This document shows, piece by piece, positions 25,823 to 33,846 of a DNA stretch of 64,000 bases. The translations under genes and the position numbers were made by a program. The notes beneath the pieces are model-generated. The model made no database searches, was not told the DNA's origin, and saw only the letters and a list, made by a program, of their open reading frames with translations. This DNA comes from G963663315 sp965116335 (GTDB lineage Bacteria; Pseudomonadota; Gammaproteobacteria; Arenicellales; Poriferihabitantaceae): the NCBI GenBank assembly GCA_965116335.1, contig OZ220677.1:2604001-2668000 (forward strand). The letters are read 5' to 3'. Position 1 is the stretch's first letter. Each line of letters starts with the position of its first letter.

Positions 25823-26599
25823 TTATTTGTGTTTCCAGTTGGCCGGGCGTTTCTCTACGAATGCGGCCATTCCCTCCTTCTGGTCTTCGGTCGCGAATAC
25901 GGCCTGGAATTGTCGCCGTTCATATTGCAGTCCTGCTTGTAGATGAGTCTCGAGCGCCTGGTTGACACATTCCTTGACCATCATTGCCATGGGCCGGGAT
26001 TGGGACGCAATTCCTCTGGCGATTTCTCGAACCTCCTGCATGAAGCTGTCGACGGGCAGTACGCGCGCAACCAGGCCTGCGCGTTCGGCTTCATCCGCAT
26101 CCATCATGCGACCGGTCAGACATAGTTCCATGGCCTTTGATTTGCCGACCAGACGAGTCAGCCTCTGGCTGCCTCCCCAGCCGGGTATGGCACCGATCAT
26201 GATCTCCGGCTGGCCGAATTTTGCCGATTCAGAAGCAACAATGAAATCACACATCATCGCCAGCTCGCAACCACCGCCCAGGGCGTAGCCGCTCACTGCG
26301 GCAATAATCGGCGTTTGACACTGATTGATGATATTCTGCAGACGCTCGGCATTATCATGCAGATACATATCCATGAAGGTTCTGTCCTGCATTTCCTTGA
26401 TATCTGCTCCCGCCGCAAACGTTTTTTCGTTGCCGGTCAGAATGATGGCTCCAATTCGCTCATCGGCAGACATTGTAGTAAAAGCCTGGGCCAGTTCCTC
26501 GCGCACTTGCACCGAAAGCGCGTTCAGAACTTTGGGTCGGTTAAAGGTGATGATGCCGATGTTGCCATCTGTTTCGGTCGTAATCGTGTGATAAGTCAT
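25823..26599 (-). CDS. Enoyl-CoA hydratase/isomerase family protein
   Basis: A 258-residue crotonase-fold enzyme. Oxyanion-hole segments are AAGADIKEM (near residue 64) and GYALGGGCELAMMCDFIVAS (near 105-125); the catalytic glutamates of hydratases fall in GGCELAM and GQPEIMIGAIPGWGGSQRL (near 132-150). The length is normal for PaaF/EchA-type hydratases, which add water to trans-2-enoyl-CoA. The start ATG overlaps the stop of the amidase gene (ATGA), so they are co-translated. Pairing with an amidase and an MFS transporter suggests degradation of an amide or ester, but the family is too broad to fix a substrate. Confidence 0.87.
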   Translation of the reverse strand: MTYHTITTETDGNIGIITFNRPKVLNALSVQVREELAQAFTTMSADERIGAIILTGNEKTFAAGADIKEMQDRTFMDMYLHDNAERLQNIINQCQTPIIAAVSGYALGGGCELAMMCDFIVASESAKFGQPEIMIGAIPGWGGSQRLTRLVGKSKAMELCLTGRMMDADEAERAGLVARVLPVDSFMQEVREIARGIASQSRPMAMMVKECVNQALETHLQAGLQYERRQFQAVFATEDQKEGMAAFVEKRPANWKHK

Positions 26600-28086
26600 T
26601 GTTGTTCTCTGGTTCGGCTGTGCGTGATGTTCGGATTGATCGGGGCGACGTGATTATAGTCCAGAACCCGTTCGATTTGTGCGGCGGCGGACAAGAGTTG
26701 CGCTTCGGCCTGACATTTTGCCACTACCTGAAGGCCCACAGGGAGTCCCTGGCGGGTCATTCCGCACGGCATGGACAGGGCGGGGCAAAGCGCTGTCGTG
26801 AAAGCGTAGGCGATTGACAGCCATTGATAATAATTGTCAAATCGGTGTCCGTCACATTCCACTACGTGATCCTGCGAGACCGGATACGGCGGGACGATGG
26901 TGGCCGGCGTCAACAGAATCGGGTATTGCGAGAAAAACCGTTGTACCCGATTGACCAGCGCCAATCGGTCCTGTTGCGCCCGGTTTATGTCCGTTATAGA
27001 AAGCCGTAATCCTTGCTCGATATTCCAGACGACATTCGGATTCAACTGGTCACCATGCGTTTCCAAAAGGTGCTCAAGGCCAGTGGCGTAGCTGTGTGCT
27101 CGCAAGACATCAAAAATCTCGTTCAGCCCCGTGAAGTCCGGTGCGGCCGGAACGGTGCGTATTCCACTATCCTCAATCTGCCGCACTGCATTTTCGAAAC
27201 TCTGTCTGACCTCAGCGTCAACCGGTGTAATACCGAGGTCGGCTGACCAAGCGATAGTTGCTGACAGGCGGGGTGACCGAGCCGCTTGTATGAAGGGAGT
27301 CGCAGGGACGGGCAGAGAAAACGTATCCTGATCTTCATGTCCGCACATTACATCCAGCATCAGGGCCAGGTCAGTCACATTGCGGGCCATCGGCCCATTG
27401 GTAGAAAGCGTGTCGATAATACTGGCGGAAGGCGTAGCCGCGACTCTGCCGATACTGGGCCGCAATCCGACCACCCCGCAAAAACTGGCCGGATTACGCA
27501 ACGATCCTCCCATATCTGAACCCTGGGCCAGCCAGGCCATGCCGGTCGCCAGGGCCGCAGCCGCCCCGCCGGAAGAGCCGGCCACACTCATTTCGGTGTT
27601 CCAGGGATTGCGGGTGGCACCGAATACCCGGTTAAAAGTGTTGCCGCCGGAGCCGAATTCGGGGGTGTTGGATTTCGCGTAAATCACCCCTCCCGTTTTC
27701 TCGATATGCTCAACCAGCAGGTCGGACTGTGATGAAATATGGTCTTTATAGGCAAGTGACCCGAATGTGGTTCTGACCTCACTGACTTCGTTCAGGTCCT
27801 TGATCGCCACCGGCAACCCGGCCAGCAGACCATTCGACTGCCCGGTTTTTTCCAGTTTCCGAGCCTGATCACGGGCACGGTCGAAGCATAGTGTCGGTAA
27901 GGCATTGATCACCGGATCGACCGTCTGAATCCTGGATTCCAGCGCATCCAGTAGTTCCAGCGCAGATACTTCACCCGCTTTCAACATCTCCACCCCCCGT
28001 GTGGCACTCATACTCAACAAGTCGGGGATTGGGTTACCTGACTTCAAATCAGTCTCTGGTGCCAGGGTTGACGGGGATACGATCAA
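26596..28086 (-). CDS. Amidase (amidase-signature family)
   Basis: A 496-residue hydrolase with the Ser-cisSer-Lys triad: Lys in LPVAIKDLNEV (near residue 94), the Gly/Ser-rich MSVAGSSGGAAAALATG (near 165-182) and QGSDMGGSLRNPASFCG (near 188-204) containing the nucleophile. These enzymes hydrolyse amides to acid and ammonia; GatA and substrate-specific amidases share the fold. There are no gatB or gatC neighbours, so it is probably catabolic. The first possible start is a TTG overlapping the stop of the upstream hypothetical gene; a Met at residue 27 is another candidate. Second gene of an operon with the enoyl-CoA hydratase. Confidence 0.85.
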   Translation of the reverse strand: MIVSPSTLAPETDLKSGNPIPDLLSMSATRGVEMLKAGEVSALELLDALESRIQTVDPVINALPTLCFDRARDQARKLEKTGQSNGLLAGLPVAIKDLNEVSEVRTTFGSLAYKDHISSQSDLLVEHIEKTGGVIYAKSNTPEFGSGGNTFNRVFGATRNPWNTEMSVAGSSGGAAAALATGMAWLAQGSDMGGSLRNPASFCGVVGLRPSIGRVAATPSASIIDTLSTNGPMARNVTDLALMLDVMCGHEDQDTFSLPVPATPFIQAARSPRLSATIAWSADLGITPVDAEVRQSFENAVRQIEDSGIRTVPAAPDFTGLNEIFDVLRAHSYATGLEHLLETHGDQLNPNVVWNIEQGLRLSITDINRAQQDRLALVNRVQRFFSQYPILLTPATIVPPYPVSQDHVVECDGHRFDNYYQWLSIAYAFTTALCPALSMPCGMTRQGLPVGLQVVAKCQAEAQLLSAAAQIERVLDYNHVAPINPNITHSRTREQQ

Positions 28087-28820
28087 ACATTACCGGAAGT
28101 GGCAGAATCGACCAGTTTTTCAGCATCCAGCAGTTTGCGGGCACTCCTGCGAATCTCCTGCCAGCGAAAACGAACCGAGTTTTTGACGATAAGCCGGTCC
28201 CGTTTTTTCAGTTCATCGGCGATTGGCGCCCATTCGAACAATGCCTCCGGGCTTTGCGAGAAGGCGAATTCGTCATCGGAAACCGAGGAGTAGTCGATAT
28301 TGGCCACTCTGAGTTTTAATTTTTCGACCGTGTCCGGGAATTGTTCCGGTGCCTCATCGGGCAGTCCGGTTTGCTCCGTAATCGAGTGCACTACCCCGCC
28401 AAGTAATTGACTGATCTGTTCATTTTCCAGTTGTGTCCTTTGACAAATCAGGCCGCCGATATAGACGGTCAGGTCGGACAGGCAGGCCAGCCAGATCTGC
28501 CATTTGGCCATATTCATCGCCAGCAGCAGATTGGGATTTTCGAACATTTCCGGGAACCGGGTTCCGGCCCGAGTCTTGAGATAGCCATACAGCGAGGTCT
28601 GCGCCACATGGCTGGCTCTGGATTTGAGAAACGCCTCCAGCGCTTCCGGGTTTGTGATTGGCCGGGCACTGCGACCGCCACCCAGCCCGGTATAATCCGC
28701 CAATGTCTTCCAGGTATCCTTCGACAGCACGGGTCGGATCAGTGTGTTGATCTGTTTGCGTAAGGAAGGCACGGGAGATATTCTGGTTGCATGGGTATCC
28801 GGTTCAAGCGATGCTACCAC
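28083..28820 (-). CDS. Hypothetical protein, first gene of amidase operon
   Basis: A 245-residue protein I do not recognise. It has no signal peptide or clear membrane helix. Residues 60-130 are helical and hydrophobic in patches (LLLAMNMAKWQIWLACLSD), and the C-terminus is rich in Lys/Arg (KKRDRLIVKNSVRFRWQEI). The start is GTG at 28820. Its stop overlaps the start of the amidase gene, so the two are translationally coupled and likely work together. It could be an accessory subunit or a member of an undefined family. The 600 bases upstream contain only repeats. Confidence 0.55.
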   Translation of the reverse strand: MVASLEPDTHATRISPVPSLRKQINTLIRPVLSKDTWKTLADYTGLGGGRSARPITNPEALEAFLKSRASHVAQTSLYGYLKTRAGTRFPEMFENPNLLLAMNMAKWQIWLACLSDLTVYIGGLICQRTQLENEQISQLLGGVVHSITEQTGLPDEAPEQFPDTVEKLKLRVANIDYSSVSDDEFAFSQSPEALFEWAPIADELKKRDRLIVKNSVRFRWQEIRRSARKLLDAEKLVDSATSGNV

Positions 28821-28898
28821 AGATGGATAATTTGGGTTACCGATAACATCGTAATTATCAGGCTTGTCCCTACGGCATCATTCCCCTCCCCAACCCAA

Positions 28899-29050
28899 CC
28901 GTCTTTCCCTTGATAAGCGGGAATCCACAACCATACGGAGGTTGCGGTTATCCGTCATCGTAGGGGCGCCCCTTGTGGGTGCCCGGTACCGTTGATACCT
29001 GTTTCATCCATTCGCGGGAGGGCACAGAGACCCTCCCCTACGATAACGAT
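28899..29050 (+). repeat. Interspersed composite repeat, copy 1
   Basis: About 150 bases starting with a short palindromic block ending GCGGGAATCCACAACC, then CATCGTAGGGGCGCCCC, GTGGGTGCCCGGTA and GCGGGAGGG...CCCTCCCCTAC. Copies 2 (29259-29410, same orientation) and 3 (33420-33590, inverted) share this order of blocks. The unit has several internal hairpins and no reading frame, as expected for a REP/MITE-like non-coding element. Confidence 0.7.
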
Positions 29051-29119
29051 TAAGAGCCTTGCCGACATCCAACCAAATCCCCCCACCCGCTCTCCGGCGG
29101 GCTTCGCCCTTGTATCGCG

Positions 29120-29235
29120 GACTCCCCCTCAAGGGGGGAGTGATGCCATAACGGGTTGGGATTCATTCCGACATCCAATCATTCCCCCCTTGAGGGGGAA
29201 TCCAATCCGCAAACGGATTGGATGGGGGGACAACA
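29120..29235. repeat. Palindromic repeats with CCCCCTCAAGGGGG cores
   Basis: Two hairpins, CCCCCTCAAGGGGGGAGTGAT near 29125 (20-base core) and its inverse CATTCCCCCTTGAGGGGGAATCC near 29180 (core), lie between repeat copies 1 and 2. The second is followed by another hairpin, AATCCGCAAACGGATT. A further copy is at 35340-35365. The rest of the 28821-29419 gap is the composite repeats; no gene is seen. Confidence 0.6.
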
Positions 29236-29258
29236 ACCCGTCAACGTATGATCCATCC

Positions 29259-29410
29259 GTCTTTCCCGCAGAAGCGGGAATCCACAACCATTCAGATACC
29301 GCACGTAACGTCATCGTAGGGGCGCCCCTCTGTGGGTGCCCGGTATCGTTGATTCCCGTTCCGGCATCTGCGGGAGGGTACAAGACCCTCCCCTACAACA
29401 TCATTCCCCC
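29259..29410 (+). repeat. Interspersed composite repeat, copy 2
   Basis: Same block order as copy 1 (TCTTTCCCGCAGAAGCGGGAATCCA palindrome core, GTAGGGGCGCCCC, GTGGGTGCCCGGTA, GGGAGGGTACAAGACCCTCC). It ends just before the stop of the autotransporter gene and is inverted relative to copy 3 at that gene's start, so the gene sits between inverted repeats. Confidence 0.7.
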
Positions 29411-29419
29411 ACTCCTACC

Positions 29420-32400
29420 CTACCACCGCACCCGCGCCTCCACCCCGAACCAATGTTTCGGTGCGGTTTGTTCCTGTGTCAATCGGGTGGCTTGTATCCC
29501 CAATGACAGATTCTTGTTGGTTGCAAGGGGTGTCATGCGCCAGCCCAGTTGGATATCCGTAGTATCGCCATCCAGGCCCATGCCAATATGCGGAATACCC
29601 GTGAATCTGCCATCAAATGCAGGCATCCCATACTGTGCATCAATCACCCATCGGTTGTCGGAGGATGAGGGGGTCAAGACCGATTCCGCCATCCACCAGC
29701 TATCCAATCCGTCCAGGGCGATACTCGGGCGTTGAGACAACGACAGGGAGAATCCCAGATCACTGTTCGGGGTACGATCATGGATCAGGGAAGCCGAGAA
29801 TCCTTTTTCTTCTATCTCTTGTTGATGAGACAGAAGATATTGCCCTTCAATGTCGATTTGTACTGTGGGTGATGTCCAGCGCAGACCACTACCCGCATAG
29901 AGGCCAAAGCCACTCTCTGCACCGCCACCATCATGTCTTGCGCCTATCGTGAAGGTGGGTTGCAGTTCGGTATTGTACAGGGTGTGATTCCAGGTACTTT
30001 GCAGTCCCGCCCGGATGCGACTGATGAATGGATTCATATTATCCTGTTTACTTTCATCCGATTGGGTCCGTACCCATAAGGCATCGGTATTGAGTGACAG
30101 ATTGACAGTTTCTGTGGTTTTTATTTCACTGTTCGCACCGATGTTCAGCAACTGCCAGGTGACATCGGATTCATTGGTTTTGCTGTTTTCCCGATAGCGG
30201 CTCACTTGTCCTTGTCCAAAGCCTAACGCACCCCATAACCGGGTATCTCCTATCTCTTTGGCGCTATAGGGAATCAGAGCGGTTAGGTCAGATTCCATGC
30301 TCTCTTTAATGGCTTGTCTTTGACTGAATCCTTTTGTTGTATTCGATAGCAGACTGAAACCCATCATCCAGTCATTTACGGAGTAGTCTGCGCCGATTTG
30401 CAGGGTGCGGCTTTCTCCTTGCGTGTGGATGTTATGTTGTGTACCAGAGAAGTCAGTTTCAGACAGTTGTCCCCAGAATGCGGTATTGCCCCCTCGCAGA
30501 TCAAGACCCGTGGTATGCAGGAACTGACTGTTGGAGAGTATATCCTGAGCATTGAGGGTTTGAGAAGCCGGGTTCAGGGTGTATGAATCAGGATCAAATT
30601 CTCCTGATGACGGGTTCATGGGAACCGACCAACCGGCCAGGGTTGCAGTCACTCCGGGGGTGCGGCTGGCATTCATTCTCTTGCGGATACCGTCTATGGC
30701 TTGTTCGGCCAGTGTACGTCCCATGCGGGATAGCCAGGGGGTGGTGGCCTGGGTGGTATCGGGTTGTATAGTGAGCGTGACCGAGGCGATGCGTTGATTG
30801 CTGCCCTTTATGCGATGAATCAGTTGAACGGTTTGTTCGGTTGTATTCTGGTTCGCCATTGCACTTACGGTGATGCTTTGCGGGGTTTGCCAGTTATCCG
30901 GGGTAAAGACTACCGTAGAGGGCGTGACCGTAATGCGCGGGTTGTCTTGTGCGGTACTGCCGACACTGGCTGTGGACAGCAGACTCATGGCCGGTGAGAA
31001 CAGGGGCGTAATCTCGATGGTGACACTTGTAGTCGGAGCGCTGTCCAGTACCAGGGTATAGGCAGCCATCGTGCCTTCGGTCAGGGTCAAGGCTTGCGCG
31101 GAAACCGTGACCGGGGGGATGACGGGTGGGGTGACTACCGGGGGCGTGTCGTTGTTATTGTCACCGCCGGGGTTTGTGGTTGGTGTCGTCGGACCTGGGT
31201 TTATCGTGGTATCGTCATCATTGACGGTCACGGTAACGGAGCCAGTCACCGTGCCGTAATTCCCGCCGGATGCGGTATGGGTGAGGATTGTGGAGTCATC
31301 GGTGGTATCGTCATCCTGCCCTGCATGGACCGTTACGGTTTGTGCGGTGTCCCAGTTGGTGGTTGTGAAGGTGAGCGGTGAGGATGGACTGATGGTTATA
31401 TCCTCGTTATCTGATTCAATAGCCACCGTTACGGTAGCGGTTGGCTCGGTTGCCAGTTCTATTGTGTAACTGCCGGTGGTTCCTTCCGTGAAGGTCAGTG
31501 TGTTTTGTGAGAGTGTCAGTGCGGGCGTACCCGGTAGTGGCGCATCATTATCGGTAATGGTGAGTGTGTGTACGATTGTTGTACTGCCGAGCGTGTAGCC
31601 TGTACCATCGGTCAGGGTCAGGATGACGGTCTCGACTGGCTCGGTGATGGGGTTGCTGTCGTCAATGATAACCACCGGGATAGTTGCAGTTGTAGCTCCG
31701 GCTATAACGTTCAGTGTACCCTGGTTCTGGATGGTGAAGTCGTTGCCGCTGCCTGCTGTAGCATTGCCGCCTACCGTGTAGGTCAGGGTAAGCCCCCCGG
31801 AAGGTGCGGCGGATGAGAGATTGATGGTCACGTTATGCGTACCGGCATCCTCAAGCACACTCGAAGACGGGGAAGCGAAGTCTACTGTGGGGATTATCGG
31901 TGCCGCTGCACTCACTACGATGTCAAAGGTATCACTGATACTGCCGCCATTGCCATCATTGGCGGTTACCTTGACTGATAGTGTGCCCACATCGCCCGAT
32001 TGCGGAGTACCGGAGAAGGTACGGGTGGCATCCGTGAAGGTCAGCCAGGATGGTAGGATACTGTCATCGGATTTTGTTGCGCTATAGGTCAGGCTGTCGT
32101 TATCCGCATCATTGAAAGTATTGGCCGGGAAGGCATAAGTAAAGGCGGTGCCGACTGTGGCGCTCTGGTTGGGGATGGCATTGGCTACGGTGGGGGCGTT
32201 GTTGGTTGGCTGTACAGTATTGCTCACTGTGAAGGTATTGTGATCGGTGCCTATGCGCCCATAGCTGGTGAGTCTGTTACCGGCTATGTCGTGGATGTTG
32301 TGGCCACCTGTATTGAAGCCGAGTCTTACGGTGCCGTTGAAGCTGTCCAGGTCGCCACCGGATGCGGTGACATCGTAGGCCCGGTCGTTACCCGTGACCT

Positions 32401-33493
32401 GGGTTGCGCTGGTAATGGTGGCGGTGGTGGTAGGGGGAGGGGTGTTGGGGACGATTCTAAAATCTGCTGCGTTTACATTCTTCACGGATTCATTGAAGGT
32501 GACGCGCCATTTGAGGGTATCGGCACTGGTTGACTGAGTGGTCGGGTTCTGTCGGGTGAAGGATTGTACGAGAGGTTTCAGGTTGTCTACATCGTAGGTA
32601 TTGTGATTGGTGCCGGTGGGCGTGAGATTAGTGAGTGCATTGCCGGAGGTGTCCTGGATGTTTTGGTTATTGGCGAAGCCCAGGGTGACTATCGTGTTGC
32701 GGTCTGCGAGGTTGCCGCTGGATATGGTGATGTCGTAGATTGTGCCTGAAGTCTCGACTACGCTACTAACGGTAGCGGTGGTGCCATCGACAGTGAAATC
32801 TGCTGCGTCCACATTCTGTACGGGTTCATTGAAGGTGACGCGCCATTTGAGTGTATCGGCACTGGTTGATGAAGTGGACGGGGTATGGCGGGTGATGGAG
32901 GTTATTTGGGGGGCAGTGATGTCGCCATCGTCGTCGAGGATGGTGTGGGTATGGGTGGAGGTGTCGAGAGTAGCGCCGGCAGTGTTGGTGTTGATAGAAA
33001 GCGTCGCGATGACTGTCTCGTCAGATTCAGCAGTTGTATCCCCCTTGATGCGGATCTTTGTAAAGGTGTTTGAAAGGGAGGATGTACTTGAAGTGAAACC
33101 ATGATTTTGCGTGCAATTTGAGGACCAAGGACTGTTATTTTGAATCAACTGATAATCGTCGCTCGCGGGAATGGTCGCAGCTTGTGTCGTATCTATCATC
33201 GCGGTGCCGGTGAAGCAGATTTTCCATGTAACAACGTCTGATCCCGATACTGCCTGCGATAAATTTACCGTATAGGTGAGGTCTCTGGTGCCGGAGTTGC
33301 CCTCGTTGGCACTGGCGGGGCCGCTGATTGATAAGGTTTGTGCCTGTGCCCCGGCGGCAAGGCCCAGCAATAGTGGCAGGGCGAGCAGGAAGCGGAATAG
33401 ACCCGACCGCAGACGGCGGGGGGAATGATGGTGTGCGAAAGGTCTTGTACCCTCCCGCGAATGATGGGAACGGGTATCAACGATTGCGGGCAC
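29420..33493 (-). CDS. Autotransporter with Calx-beta and Ig-like repeats
   Basis: A 1357-residue surface protein of the type V (self-transporting) kind. Residues about 27-51 form a signal peptide (FRFLLALPLLLGLAAGAQA). The passenger holds, in order: a Calx-beta-like domain (about 52-190), two tandem repeats of about 100 residues each starting near STSADTLKWRVTFNE, a cadherin/He_PIG-type domain (PTVANAIPNQSATVG, near 430-530), further Calx-beta domains ending in TITDND and TVNDDD, and a Thr/Asn/Pro linker. The last 300 residues are a beta-barrel translocator ending FGVEARVRW. Such proteins are adhesins or extracellular structural proteins. The first 24 residues are encoded by repeat copy 3 and look unlike protein sequence, so the true start may differ; no other Met precedes the signal peptide. 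Confidence 0.8.
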   Translation of the reverse strand: MPAIVDTRSHHSREGTRPFAHHHSPRRLRSGLFRFLLALPLLLGLAAGAQAQTLSISGPASANEGNSGTRDLTYTVNLSQAVSGSDVVTWKICFTGTAMIDTTQAATIPASDDYQLIQNNSPWSSNCTQNHGFTSSTSSLSNTFTKIRIKGDTTAESDETVIATLSINTNTAGATLDTSTHTHTILDDDGDITAPQITSITRHTPSTSSTSADTLKWRVTFNEPVQNVDAADFTVDGTTATVSSVVETSGTIYDITISSGNLADRNTIVTLGFANNQNIQDTSGNALTNLTPTGTNHNTYDVDNLKPLVQSFTRQNPTTQSTSADTLKWRVTFNESVKNVNAADFRIVPNTPPPTTTATITSATQVTGNDRAYDVTASGGDLDSFNGTVRLGFNTGGHNIHDIAGNRLTSYGRIGTDHNTFTVSNTVQPTNNAPTVANAIPNQSATVGTAFTYAFPANTFNDADNDSLTYSATKSDDSILPSWLTFTDATRTFSGTPQSGDVGTLSVKVTANDGNGGSISDTFDIVVSAAAPIIPTVDFASPSSSVLEDAGTHNVTINLSSAAPSGGLTLTYTVGGNATAGSGNDFTIQNQGTLNVIAGATTATIPVVIIDDSNPITEPVETVILTLTDGTGYTLGSTTIVHTLTITDNDAPLPGTPALTLSQNTLTFTEGTTGSYTIELATEPTATVTVAIESDNEDITISPSSPLTFTTTNWDTAQTVTVHAGQDDDTTDDSTILTHTASGGNYGTVTGSVTVTVNDDDTTINPGPTTPTTNPGGDNNNDTPPVVTPPVIPPVTVSAQALTLTEGTMAAYTLVLDSAPTTSVTIEITPLFSPAMSLLSTASVGSTAQDNPRITVTPSTVVFTPDNWQTPQSITVSAMANQNTTEQTVQLIHRIKGSNQRIASVTLTIQPDTTQATTPWLSRMGRTLAEQAIDGIRKRMNASRTPGVTATLAGWSVPMNPSSGEFDPDSYTLNPASQTLNAQDILSNSQFLHTTGLDLRGGNTAFWGQLSETDFSGTQHNIHTQGESRTLQIGADYSVNDWMMGFSLLSNTTKGFSQRQAIKESMESDLTALIPYSAKEIGDTRLWGALGFGQGQVSRYRENSKTNESDVTWQLLNIGANSEIKTTETVNLSLNTDALWVRTQSDESKQDNMNPFISRIRAGLQSTWNHTLYNTELQPTFTIGARHDGGGAESGFGLYAGSGLRWTSPTVQIDIEGQYLLSHQQEIEEKGFSASLIHDRTPNSDLGFSLSLSQRPSIALDGLDSWWMAESVLTPSSSDNRWVIDAQYGMPAFDGRFTGIPHIGMGLDGDTTDIQLGWRMTPLATNKNLSLGIQATRLTQEQTAPKHWFGVEARVRW

Positions 33494-33590
33494 CCACAGA
33501 GGGGCGCCCCTACGATGACAGGTAACCGCAGATTCCGTATGGTTGTGGATTCCCGCCTGCGCGGGAAAGACGGATGGTGAGGTTAAAAGG
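33420..33590 (-). repeat. Interspersed composite repeat, copy 3, inverted
   Basis: Reverse complement of copies 1 and 2, block by block. It overlaps the first 24 codons of the autotransporter gene and extends about 97 bases upstream of its start, so it supplies the ribosome-binding region and start codon as annotated. Confidence 0.7.
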
Positions 33591-33622
33591 TCAGCAGGGT
33601 TCGATGAAGCGGGCGCAGGCTG

Positions 33623-33710
33623 GGTGACCCGGTGACCCGGTGACCCGGTGATCCGGTGATCCGGTGATCCGGTGATCCGGTGATCCGGTGATCCGGTGAT
33701 CCGGTGATCC
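33623..33710. repeat. 8-bp tandem repeat, 11 copies
   Basis: Three GGTGACCC units followed by eight GGTGATCC units run head to tail without interruption. Every unit of the second type holds a GATC site, giving eight GATC sites at 8-base spacing. It lies 130-217 bases upstream of the autotransporter start, between it and the IS element. A perfect array of short units is expected to change copy number by slippage. Confidence 0.95.
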
Positions 33711-33835
33711 GGGCAATTATACCAGAAATCAGGGGTTTATTCGAATTCATCGGGATTTTTTTCATTTCGTCAGCCTGTTTTTTTGCCGGATATTGAGGGT
33801 GTGAATGTACTTTGAGGAGTCCTCGCCTGTCAAGC

Positions 33836-33846
33836 GGGTTTTGTAC
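33836..33846 (+). repeat. Target-site duplication, left copy
   Basis: GGGTTTTGTAC, 11 bases, directly repeated at 35272-35282, flanking the IS4-family element. Confidence 0.85.

Noticed and set aside
33623..33710. Tandem repeat considered as a CRISPR array
   Set aside because: The unit is 8 bases with no spacers, and no cas gene is present.
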